Position numbers and translations under genes: made by a program. DNA of 13,023 bases from Cyanobacteria bacterium HKST-UBA02. Lineage in GTDB: Bacteria > Cyanobacteriota > Vampirovibrionia > Obscuribacterales > Obscuribacteraceae. Every line of letters starts with the position of its first letter. Positions within the stretch are counted from its first letter, which is position 1. This document shows, in pieces, positions 6,719 to 13,023 of this stretch. The notes beneath the pieces are model-generated. The model had not been told where the DNA came from, did not search any database, and worked only from the letters and a program-made list of their open reading frames with translations. Location: the NCBI GenBank assembly GCA_020431945.1, contig JAGQHH010000289.1, positions 1 through 13,023 of the forward strand, read 5' to 3'.

Positions 6719-6772
6719 ATGACTGTGGGGTCATAAATTTCGGAGAAAACTTGACCTGAGAGTCATATTGCC
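6719..6772. repeat. Inverted repeat, hairpin element copy 2 (diverged)
   Basis: ATGACT (6719-6724) pairs with AGTCAT (6761-6766), and after two mismatches GGGTCA (6728-6733) pairs with TGACCT (6752-6757). Both arms match copy 1: left TGACTGTsGGrTCA, right TTGAyCTGAsAGTCATATTGCCG in the two copies together (s=C/G, r=A/G, y=C/T). The period is 61-62 bases. One difference is compensatory: an A-T pair in copy 1 (6669-6693) is G-C in copy 2 (6730-6755). Two other differences break pairs. Confidence 0.8.
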
Positions 6773-6859
6773 GGTGCTCGTCTGGCAGCTTTGCGTAGCC
6801 GGCTATCTTTACTTGCTTTCAGTCCGCTACCGGATACGGTGAAGGGCGTTTCAGCGGTC

Positions 6860-8326
6860 ATGATAGAATTCGGCCATACTATGGAAATGATCGGTCAAAT
6901 TAAGACAGCCGGGGACTTTGCCGGGAAGGGAACTTTCGTCCTTCTGGCGGGCTTCGCATGGATGGCGCTGTCCGTCCCTGCCGCCCGGGCCGAAAAGGTT
7001 GCAAGACCGGTGGCAAGTCCGGTGGCAAGGAAGGCGGAAAATAAGGTGGAGAAGGCGATTCTTCTTCCCAAGGCTAAGTCCCTGAGCGCCGCCGGTTATG
7101 CCAGTACAGCAATCGCTATTTATCGAAAAGTGATTGCAGCCTATCCGGACGACCTGGAGACCCGGAACGACCTCACCGTGTTTCTCATAAATGAGAAGCG
7201 GTACAAAGAGGCTCTCGAGCTTGCCAACCAGGTGCTCGCTATCAGTCCCAATGACCGGGTAGCTCTGAGTTGCCGGGCGACGATCTACGAAAGAACCGGA
7301 GCGCCGGAGAAAGCCCTGGCTGATCTGGAGGCTTATCGCAAACTACGAGGTCTCAATGTCGAGCACGTGATCATGACCGCAAGGCTCAGTCAGAAGCTTG
7401 GAAGGACAGACGCCGCTCGTAAGAACCTGGCTCTGGCGGAGCGATTGAAGCGCCAGTTCGAGAAGCACAAAGCGGTTCGAGAGGAGGTGGAGAAGCTTGC
7501 TCGCACCGGCAAGTCCAGGCAAGCCCTGGCCAGGCTCGATGCGCTGATGAAAGCCGATAAGAACGATCCTTATTGTTACTACTTGAAAGCAAGTATATAT
7601 AACGGGCACAACCAGCCGGAAAGGGTGGTTCACTTGCTCACTCAGCTTCTCGAGCACTGCGACTACAAACCGGAGAACATCGAGGACGACCAGCTTTGCG
7701 AGGTCTATCAGGTGAGGGGGACTGCTTATGCCGAGCTGGGCCAGAATGCTCGAGCGCTTGCCGATCTGACCGAGCATCTCAGGCTCTTTCCGGGAGACAG
7801 CGGTGCTTATGTGCATCGTGCTGGAGTTCTGAACTCGCTCAAACAGCCCCAGAAGGCTTTGAAGGATCTGAAGACCGTGGAGCGGATCGGGCACCGTTAT
7901 GAGCGGCGCGATGGTTATGCCATGATGTCGGCAATCTATACCCAGCTCGGTCAGATGGACAAAGCACTCTATTATCTCGGCAAGGGTTTCGATGAAGGCG
8001 ATTCCACGGCTCTTCACCGCCGGGCATCGCTCTACGGCAAACGTGGAGAATGGCAGAAAGCTATCGCCGATCTAAGCAGAGCTCTCGGTGTCACACCGAA
8101 GGTGCCGGTATTGCTGGTGGATAGAGGAATTGCTTATACGAAAGTCGGTAAGCTCGATCTCGCGCTCAAGGACCTGACTGCCGCCGTCGATGTCGATCCG
8201 GGCAGGAGCAAGCGTGCTCGCCGGGAGAGGGCGCGGGTCTATGACCTCCTGGGCAAAAGAGACCTGGCTTCCAGAGATCGGGAAACAGCCGCCCGGCAGA
8301 CCGGAGACAATACAACCGACTTCTGA
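6860..8326 (+). CDS. Exported tetratricopeptide-repeat protein
   Basis: With ATG 6860 the product has 488 residues. A hydrophobic segment, GTFVLLAGFAWMALSVPAARA (24-44), ends in a signal peptidase I-like AxA site before EK, so secretion or outer-membrane-side location is predicted. Residues 45-65 form a basic, low-complexity linker. About 70-480 is a row of TPR-like helix pairs, for example AGYASTAIAIYRKVIAAYPDD (78-98), KRYKEALELANQVLAISPND (113-132), GQNARALADLTEHLRLFPGD (294-313), GEWQKAIADLSRALGVTP (396-413) and GKLDLALKDLTAAVDVDP (430-447). TPR arrays bind proteins and have no catalysis of their own. The frame is open to TTG 6791. ATG 6881 and 6887 are also possible, and none has a clear Shine-Dalgarno; GAAGGG (6841-6846) is 13 bases before 6860. 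The kinase gene begins 34 bases after the stop, suggesting an operon and perhaps a sensor-partner role. Confidence 0.88.
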   Translation: MIEFGHTMEMIGQIKTAGDFAGKGTFVLLAGFAWMALSVPAARAEKVARPVASPVARKAENKVEKAILLPKAKSLSAAGYASTAIAIYRKVIAAYPDDLETRNDLTVFLINEKRYKEALELANQVLAISPNDRVALSCRATIYERTGAPEKALADLEAYRKLRGLNVEHVIMTARLSQKLGRTDAARKNLALAERLKRQFEKHKAVREEVEKLARTGKSRQALARLDALMKADKNDPYCYYLKASIYNGHNQPERVVHLLTQLLEHCDYKPENIEDDQLCEVYQVRGTAYAELGQNARALADLTEHLRLFPGDSGAYVHRAGVLNSLKQPQKALKDLKTVERIGHRYERRDGYAMMSAIYTQLGQMDKALYYLGKGFDEGDSTALHRRASLYGKRGEWQKAIADLSRALGVTPKVPVLLVDRGIAYTKVGKLDLALKDLTAAVDVDPGRSKRARRERARVYDLLGKRDLASRDRETAARQTGDNTTDF

Positions 8327-8360
8327 TAGAGTTGATGCCGGCACGGGGGCTTCCTGATCC

Positions 8361-10229
8361 TTGAAGTTGAGGCTCGTTCATAAAGGAATGATCATGGTTC
8401 TGCTACCACTGGTGGTGCAGACCGGCTTTTACGTCGCCATCAAGCATCATCTCGGAGAAGTCGAGAAAGAAGCCCGCACCCAGGCTCTTGCCAAGCGAAC
8501 CCTGGCGAGAATCAATCTCCTGCTCATCGACTTTTTCGATTATTTCGAGCAATGCCTTAGCTATTGCATGGAGCAGACCGACCGGGCACGCATAAGGCTG
8601 GTCAATAAGACCATCACCTCCAAGAAAATGATCGCTGCGTTCATCGCTTTCATGGAGCGGGAAAAGCTCGACCCCGAGCAGACCGAACGGATCCGGGCCC
8701 TGTCCATGGATTTCATCGCCGAGGGGGAAAAGCTCAAAGACGAGTTCTTCGACGCTCAGAATCCGCTTGTGGTCCTGATGTTCTATAACAAGCAGACCGG
8801 TTTCCGGCGTGCTGCCAGTGCTTATTCTCAGGAGTTGATCAATTTCGCTCGCCAGACCGAAGCCAGGACCAGTCCCGACTATAACGGGGAGCAGAGCCTG
8901 AGCGCCAGGCTCGGTCCCTGGCTCGATACCGCAGTCGGCCTCAACATCGCTCTCTCCCTGATGCTGATTTCTTTCTTCATGAAAGGCACTGTCGCCGATC
9001 TGCGAGTCCTCAAGGACAATGCTCGCCGGCTCAGCGACGGCCAGACCCTGCGCGACGCCCTGAAGACCTCCGACGAGATAGGCGAGGTGGACGCCAAGTT
9101 CCATGAGATGGCCAGCACTCTCAACGAGGCGGCGGAGAAAGAGCGGGTGATGACGGCAATGATCAAATCGAGCGCCGAGCGGGTCAATGCCCTCATCGAC
9201 AGCCTTCCGCAAGCCCTGGTCACGGTCAGCGAGCGCGGCATGGTGGAGGCGATCAATCCCCAGGCTGCCGAGCTTTTCGGATTTGCCAGCTCGGATCTAC
9301 TGGGCAAGCCTGCCGATCGGCTGCTGCCCGGGCTCCTGGGAAAAGCCGCCGATGCCGACAGAACCGGCTCGCCCTCCGAGGCGCTTGCCGAGCTCGTCGA
9401 GCGCACTCGCCGGGCTCCTATCAGCCTGGAGCTGGAGAGCGCCGATCAGGAGATTATCCCGGCGGAGGTTTCTTTCGTGGCTTTCGAGTTTGCCGAGAGC
9501 ACCAAATATGTTGCGGTGATCTCGGATATCAGCGAAAAGCGGCGTCTGGAGATGCTCAAGCGTGACTTCTATGCCATGGTGAGCCACGATATAAGGGCTC
9601 CGATCATGTCTATCAAGGCGACCATGCAGTCCATCGAGGACAATGAAGCCGGCACCCTGAGCCGGAAATCTCTCGATGCCCTGGCTTCGTCGAGAGACTC
9701 CGCCGGGAGGCTGATCGAGATGGTGAAGCGTCTGCTCGATTCGGAGAAGCTCGATCTCGGTGGTGTCAGCCTGGACTATCAAAGCATACATGTAGCCGAC
9801 CTGGTGGCGGAAACAGTGGATACTCTCGTCAGCCTGGCCGAGGCGGCTTCCGTCGAGCTGACGAAAGAAGTCGAGGATGCCGAGTTGAGCTGTGACCGGG
9901 ACCTGATCAGGGAAGTCCTGGACAACCTGCTCTCCAACGCCATCAAGTTTTCCCCTGCCGGCAGTAAGGTGGTGATATCGTCAGTGGTGCTCAAGGATAG
10001 TGTCGAGCTTTCGGTGTCCGACCAGGGACCAGGGATCGCTTCTTCAGATCAACAGGCTATCTTCGAGCGTTTTCATCAGATCAGGCGATCCGATCGCAAG
10101 TCCGGATTCGGTCTCGGTCTCTCGATCTGCAAGTCCATCGTCGAGCAACATGGTGGCACCATAGGTGTCGAATCGGAGCCGGGAAGAGGCAGCCGTTTCT
10201 GGCTGCGTCTTCCAAGCCGCCTGACTTGA
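8361..10229 (+). CDS. Membrane-bound PAS-domain sensor histidine kinase
   Basis: The product has 622 residues. A first membrane helix (about 10-27) is followed by a helical extracytoplasmic sensor (about 30-185), a second helix (188-207), a HAMP-like linker (208-262) and a PAS domain starting near IDSLPQALVTVSERGMVEAINP (279-300). The kinase core has the phosphoacceptor His409 in MVSHDIRAP, the N box DNLLSNAIKFSP (521-532), the G1 box DQGPGI (554-559) and the G2 box GFGLGLSIC (582-590), ending with HGGTIGVESEPGRGSRFWLRLP. It autophosphorylates and passes phosphate to a response regulator. TTG 8361 gives MKLRLVHKGMIMVLLPL, typical of this kind of kinase. However, ATG 8394 has AAAGGA (8382-8387) at ideal spacing and would remove the positive N-terminus, so the start is open. 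No adjacent regulator gene follows; the nearest, at 12720, is two genes away. Confidence 0.94.
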   Translation: MKLRLVHKGMIMVLLPLVVQTGFYVAIKHHLGEVEKEARTQALAKRTLARINLLLIDFFDYFEQCLSYCMEQTDRARIRLVNKTITSKKMIAAFIAFMEREKLDPEQTERIRALSMDFIAEGEKLKDEFFDAQNPLVVLMFYNKQTGFRRAASAYSQELINFARQTEARTSPDYNGEQSLSARLGPWLDTAVGLNIALSLMLISFFMKGTVADLRVLKDNARRLSDGQTLRDALKTSDEIGEVDAKFHEMASTLNEAAEKERVMTAMIKSSAERVNALIDSLPQALVTVSERGMVEAINPQAAELFGFASSDLLGKPADRLLPGLLGKAADADRTGSPSEALAELVERTRRAPISLELESADQEIIPAEVSFVAFEFAESTKYVAVISDISEKRRLEMLKRDFYAMVSHDIRAPIMSIKATMQSIEDNEAGTLSRKSLDALASSRDSAGRLIEMVKRLLDSEKLDLGGVSLDYQSIHVADLVAETVDTLVSLAEAASVELTKEVEDAELSCDRDLIREVLDNLLSNAIKFSPAGSKVVISSVVLKDSVELSVSDQGPGIASSDQQAIFERFHQIRRSDRKSGFGLGLSICKSIVEQHGGTIGVESEPGRGSRFWLRLPSRLT

Positions 10230-10341
10230 TTAATGGGAATAGAGCCGGTGAAATGCCCGACAGGGCGCGCCACGCCGTTAGCTAGACGGCTTGAACGCAC
10301 CCCGGGGCAATCGCTCGGAAAAACTCTCGGTTGCAAAAATG
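10230..10341. other. Gap between convergent genes with short hairpins
   Basis: The kinase gene and the minus-strand gene converge here. GCCGT(10274-10278) pairs with ACGGC(10286-10290). A second possible stem is GCAATCG(10307-10313) with CGGTTGC(10328-10334), and there is a CCCCGGGG palindrome just before it. None is directly followed by a clear T run on either strand, so I do not call a firm terminator. Confidence 0.35.
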
Positions 10342-11616
10342 CTATTCGGCTTCCTCGGTGAGCATGCGTGCTCTGAGATCCGGATTGTTGGTCATCAGAT
10401 ATCTGAAGATCTCGCCATTGACCAGGGTGTCACCGGCATAGAGCGGGCGGGTTTTGCCGCGGTCATTGATTACCGAGCCCGGCAGTTTGCCTGAGCCGCC
10501 GTGAACTTCGGCGAGTTGCTCGGTGAGTTTCCAGATTTTTTTTCGGTCTTGCGGATCGACGCTGTTCCAGCCTCTCGATACATCGATGTCGAGCAGTCTG
10601 GCTGCCACATGCGAGTATCCTTCGCCGGATTTTACCGTGGCGTCTTTCATGATTTCGGAGGGGGAGAATCTCATCCTCTGGCGGTGCTCGCCTTCGGGCT
10701 CGCTCTCACAGCCGTTGTCCGGCTTCTCCTGATTGACGTCGGTACTGTCGGTATAAGACTCGACCGGCGCGTTCTCTTGATTGGGATGCTTGTCGGCGAG
10801 CTCGTAGCTCTCGGCGGTATCTTCAGTGGTGCCGTCTTCCCTCTGGTGATAGTCGAAGCCGCCTTTTCGGGCGAGCTTGCTCAGGGGGATGCCGCCATGA
10901 GCGTTTATGTCTTTGTATTCTCCTTTCATCAGGTCTTCGACATATCTGGCATTTTCTCTGGTGTAAGGCCCACGGTCCTCTTCAGGGACATTCTGACGGT
11001 CGAAGGCATCGCACTGTTTCATGAAGTCTTTCATCTCGCGGCGGGTGATCCGGTCAGGATTACGACCCGAATTGAGGGCATTGATCAGGGGATCATCGCC
11101 TTCCATGAGCGGTGCCATGTCTTCGCGGCGTCCGGCCTGTTTGGCTTCCCGACGCACCCGGCGATCGTCTTTGTGCATGTATTGACCGAGGTCTTCTCTT
11201 TCGATCTCGTTGATGCCGCCGCCTTCGGCGCCGGGGAGATTGGCGACTTCCCTGAAGAAATCGTGTTTCTTGTGCACTTCCAGGAATTCGCTGGCGAATA
11301 CTCTGCCGAAAGGATCGCTGACATTGCGGAGCTCGCTGCGGTCGACAGTGCCGTTCTTGTGAATGCTGTCGACCTGGTCGAAATTATCGTTGAGCCAGTT
11401 GACTGCCAGGGCCGGGAGGATGCGGCGGTGCTGCAGGTCGCTGGTATAGCTCTGCCAGTACTGGCTCATCTCGTCGGGAGAGAGATTGGTACTGGCGTTC
11501 TGGTAGTCATTGACCAGGGCATGATAAGCCTCGGTGGTGCCCTGGGTAGCTGCTATCTGCTCGATGCGCTCGGCTGGGGCCTGGCCGGAATTGTTGGAAG
11601 CAAAGGGGTTGGACAT
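10342..11616 (-). CDS. Hydrophilic protein with degenerate EF-hand-like loops and a C-terminal LysM-like region
   Basis: The product has 424 residues and is strongly charged, with no signal peptide or membrane helix. Four loop-like motifs share a G/N-x-[IV]-xxx-[EDK]-[LM] pattern: KNGTVDRSEL (87-96), GGINEIEREDL (133-143), NPDRITRREM (186-195) and DINAHGGIPLSKL (236-248). Their I/V positions are 91, 138, 190 and 243, a spacing of about 50. This resembles EF-hand loops, but most calcium-ligand positions are missing. Residues 270-315 are an acidic, probably disordered linker. Residues 326-402 show a LysM-like pattern with an enlarged middle: VKSGEGYSHVAARLL, then IWKLTEQLAEVHGG, then LYAGDTL. 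LysM folds bind peptidoglycan or chitin; here this is a weak resemblance. ATG 11616 has GAGGAAA (11628-11622) upstream; the frame runs back to TTG 11634, inside that site's leader, which I reject. The gene is divergent from the HEAT-like gene. Confidence 0.82.
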   Translation of the reverse strand: MSNPFASNNSGQAPAERIEQIAATQGTTEAYHALVNDYQNASTNLSPDEMSQYWQSYTSDLQHRRILPALAVNWLNDNFDQVDSIHKNGTVDRSELRNVSDPFGRVFASEFLEVHKKHDFFREVANLPGAEGGGINEIEREDLGQYMHKDDRRVRREAKQAGRREDMAPLMEGDDPLINALNSGRNPDRITRREMKDFMKQCDAFDRQNVPEEDRGPYTRENARYVEDLMKGEYKDINAHGGIPLSKLARKGGFDYHQREDGTTEDTAESYELADKHPNQENAPVESYTDSTDVNQEKPDNGCESEPEGEHRQRMRFSPSEIMKDATVKSGEGYSHVAARLLDIDVSRGWNSVDPQDRKKIWKLTEQLAEVHGGSGKLPGSVINDRGKTRPLYAGDTLVNGEIFRYLMTNNPDLRARMLTEEAE

Positions 11617-11801
11617 GGGTGTTTCCTCGATCAATATAGATTGCGATTGCGCCGTTTGCCGGTCTACACATGGATAATGACCGGCGAAACCAACACGGAA
11701 ATGACACCGGAATAGAGTCGGGAATCCTTTATATAGGCGGCGCGGTCAGAAAATTGCGGGGTCGCGATAATGTCATTTTCGCGTTGGTTTGATGGGCTTC
11801 A
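11617..11801. promoter_or_regulatory. Divergent intergenic region with probable promoters
   Basis: These 185 bases separate the minus-strand LysM-like gene from the plus-strand HEAT-like gene. An A/T-rich TTTATATA core (11728-11735) lies between two inverted 20-base boxes and could serve as a -10 region on either strand, but I find no convincing -35 partner. The minus-strand ribosome binding site is at 11622-11628. Confidence 0.4.
11687..11790. repeat. Two inverted 20-base boxes flanking the divergent promoter region
   Basis: The left arm (11687-11706) and right arm (11771-11790) are inverted copies: AAACCAAC-N-CG-R-AAATGACA reading inward from each end. Eighteen positions pair as Watson-Crick, one is G-T and one is a mismatch. 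The arms are 64 bases apart and enclose the TTTATATA core; the right arm ends 11 bases before ATG 11802. This could be a paired operator for a shared regulator, a long RNA stem in a leader, or the ends of a 104-base MITE-like element. I see no target-site duplication. Confidence 0.82.
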
Positions 11802-12647
11802 ATGAGGATGTTGAGTGCAACGCCTCTAAGCAGGCTCCAGGAGCTAGATTTGGATCCTGTCCTTTCTCCGAACTCGATAACTTTTATTCAGGGTACCGAG
11901 GTAACGCCTGTCCAGCCCTCCGCACACGAGCTGGACAGGCTGCTTCGGTGTCTTTGCTTCGCCGGCTGGGACGAGGTCCTGGCAGCGCGTAAGGAGATCA
12001 TCGACTGCTTTGCCAGGGAGGTCGTGACCGACCGGGCCCTGTCCCTGCTTGCCGATGACGACCGTCATTCTTTCTTGATTTGTTTGCTCGATCCGGCTTT
12101 TCTTTCCGATTGGAACGAGCTTCCAGGCAGTGTCCTGGTCGCTTTGCTGAAGACTATCGTGCTCTCTTCCCGGGTTCGGGACGTGCAGATCGGGGCTCTG
12201 GGTGCTGCTCTTCAGGAAATACGCCGGAACGAGCTCGGTCTCGCCGACCCGGGAAGCTCTTTCAAGGCGCGTCTCTCCGCCGCCGAGACCAGTATGCTTG
12301 ATTTTCTCTTTGCCATATCGTGCAAGGACACGAGGCTAAGGTCTTTGATTTTCGATTTCATCATGCTCAATATCGATGGGCATTGCGGGCACTTGCCCGT
12401 GAATCGGGCCAGACAGGCCCTGCGAATGATGGCCAGGCAAGCCGGCACCAGGGAGCTTCTCAAAGAACTGGAAAGTGACCGCGAAGACCTCAAGTGTATG
12501 GCAGTCGTGCTTCTCGGCCGGGTGAAAAACCCCAATGTCGTTCATAACCTCCTGAATATCTACGCTTCCGGCTCTGGGCGGCTCAAGGAGCTGGCTGCAG
12601 ACGCCCTCAAGCACTATTCGATCTTCGATCCCGCCAGCCTCGTTTGA
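11802..12647 (+). CDS. Hypothetical all-helical protein with HEAT-like repeats
   Basis: The product has 281 residues and no recognised family. No signal peptide or membrane helix is present. The sequence is made of amphipathic helices; the clearest repeat is TRELLKELESDREDLKCMAVVLLGRVKN, then a second helix pair ending ELAADALKHYS (about 216-273), which has the look of a HEAT-type repeat. Such repeats are binding scaffolds. Cys residues occur through the middle (50, 52, 69, 94, 174, 195, 232) with no metal-site spacing. ATG 11802 and ATG 11808 are both possible and neither has a good Shine-Dalgarno. The gene is divergent from the LysM-like gene and 72 bases before a response regulator gene on the same strand. 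A link to the regulator is possible from position only. Confidence 0.78.
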   Translation: MRMLSATPLSRLQELDLDPVLSPNSITFIQGTEVTPVQPSAHELDRLLRCLCFAGWDEVLAARKEIIDCFAREVVTDRALSLLADDDRHSFLICLLDPAFLSDWNELPGSVLVALLKTIVLSSRVRDVQIGALGAALQEIRRNELGLADPGSSFKARLSAAETSMLDFLFAISCKDTRLRSLIFDFIMLNIDGHCGHLPVNRARQALRMMARQAGTRELLKELESDREDLKCMAVVLLGRVKNPNVVHNLLNIYASGSGRLKELAADALKHYSIFDPASLV

Positions 12648-12681
12648 CACGACCGGGCAGGTGCCGGCTCCGGCCAGGCAA

Positions 12682-12690
12682 TGATAAAAT
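12682..12690 (+). promoter_or_regulatory. Possible extended -10 promoter for the response regulator gene
   Basis: TGATAAAAT fits TGn followed by TAAAAT (five of six to TATAAT). Transcription would start near 12697, giving a leader of about 23 bases to ATG 12720. TTGACA at 12644-12649 is too far upstream to be its -35. This is a pattern match only. Confidence 0.35.
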
Positions 12691-12719
12691 CGACTGGTTG
12701 GTCTCAATCGCAGTTGATT

Positions 12720-13023
12720 ATGCCGAAAGTTCTGGTGCTCGAGGATGATAAGCCGGTGGCCGAAATGGTCGCCGACTGGCTCCGCCGGGAGCACTTTGTC
12801 GTCGACGTCACCCATGACGGGCTGGAAGCCATGGACTTCCTGCGCGAGACTTCCTATGACCTCCTGATCCTCGATCTCTCGGTGCCCGGCAAGGATGGGA
12901 TAGAGGTCTGCAATCTATACAGAAAAAACGGCGGCCACAGTCCGATATTGATGCTGACGGGCAGGGACCGGATCGATCAGAGAGTGCTGGGTCTGGATGC
13001 CGGCGCCGATGACTATCTCACCA
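12720..13023 (+). CDS. Two-component response regulator, receiver domain, 3' partial
   Basis: The visible 101 residues are a receiver domain. MPKVLVLEDD carries the acidic pair Asp9/Asp10, LILDLSVPGKDG carries the phosphoacceptor Asp52, and MLTGRD carries the switch Thr80. The window ends after GADDYLT, and the next base (A) fits the expected conserved Lys. The LDAGADDYLT ending is typical of OmpR/PhoB-type regulators, so a DNA-binding domain is likely beyond the window; this is inference. ATG 12720 gives the standard receiver start; ATG 12681 is also in frame but overlaps the putative promoter. No good Shine-Dalgarno is seen. A partner kinase may lie downstream or be the PAS kinase at 8361-10229. 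Confidence 0.92.
   Translation, partial: MPKVLVLEDDKPVAEMVADWLRREHFVVDVTHDGLEAMDFLRETSYDLLILDLSVPGKDGIEVCNLYRKNGGHSPILMLTGRDRIDQRVLGLDAGADDYLT

Larger units (their letters stand above)
6485..6859. other. Repeat-rich intergenic region before the TPR gene
   Basis: No convincing gene lies here. From left to right it holds a CTGCTGTT motif twice (around 6568 and 6590), a perfect 12-base tandem repeat (6622-6645), a strong hairpin (6651-6711) and a diverged second copy of that hairpin (6719-6772). The TPR reading frame is open back to TTG 6791, but this part lacks protein character. Confidence 0.6.

Noticed and set aside
6651..6772. CRISPR array
   Set aside because: There are only two copies, they are themselves long palindromes, and the intervening sequence is not a set of uniform spacers; no cas gene is nearby.
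6791..6859. TTG start for the TPR protein
   Set aside because: The extra residues have no signal-peptide logic and lie next to the hairpin elements; the hydrophobic export segment fits starts at 6860-6887 better.
10501..11715. Plus-strand open frame of 404 codons opposite the LysM/EF-like gene
   Set aside because: Its translation is a Val/Phe/Gly-rich sequence without domain logic. The minus strand has a good ribosome binding site, a sensible start and repeating motifs. I read this as an antisense shadow produced by codon bias.
12644..12690. TTGACA with TAAAAT as a full sigma-70 promoter
   Set aside because: The spacing between them is 35 bases, about twice the usable length. Only the extended -10 reading is kept, at low confidence.

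Overview
The window looks like chromosomal DNA from a free-living bacterium with moderately high GC and an unusual accessory gene content. A cobalamin-dependent ribonucleotide reductase tail, a histidine kinase beginning with a KGMIMVLLPL-type first membrane helix, and several large hydrophilic proteins of unknown family together suggest a non-photosynthetic relative of cyanobacteria (Obscuribacterales/'Melainabacteria' type). That assignment is inference from protein style and has not been tested by any search.

Layout. (1) Positions 2-818 hold the C-terminal tail of an adenosylcobalamin-dependent ribonucleotide reductase (NrdJ), followed 25 bases later by dCTP deaminase (Dcd); together they form a deoxynucleotide supply unit. 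(2) Positions 969-3518 hold an 849-residue orphan protein with a Gly/Gln/Asn-rich disordered N-terminus and a central block of hydrophobic segments, preceded by a strong ribosome binding site. (3) A non-coding stretch of almost 600 bases leads to a protein of four S1 RNA-binding domains (4107-5207). This is followed, across a GC-rich hairpin, by a free-standing ClpB-D2-like AAA+ ATPase (5315-6484). (4) The gap 6485-6859 carries a 12-base tandem repeat and two neighbouring copies of a long hairpin element of about 60 bases. It precedes an exported TPR protein (6860-8326), which runs closely into a membrane PAS histidine kinase (8361-10229). (5) On the minus strand, 10342-11616 encodes a hydrophilic protein with four regularly spaced degenerate EF-hand-like loops and a C-terminal LysM-like region. 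It is divergent from a HEAT-like helical protein (11802-12647). The divergent gap holds two inverted copies of a 20-base box. (6) The window ends inside a response regulator receiver domain (12720 onward).

How the genes may work together. nrdJ-dcd is a metabolic pair. The S1 protein and the AAA+ protein may be co-expressed, but a hairpin separates them. The TPR protein and the kinase lie 34 bases apart and probably share a transcript, so the TPR protein may be an envelope partner of the sensor. The response regulator is separated from that kinase by two genes, one of them on the other strand, so it may instead pair with a kinase beyond the window. No tRNA, rRNA, CRISPR array or transposase gene was seen. 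The most notable non-coding signals are the tandem hairpin element at 6651-6772 and the inverted box pair at 11687-11790.
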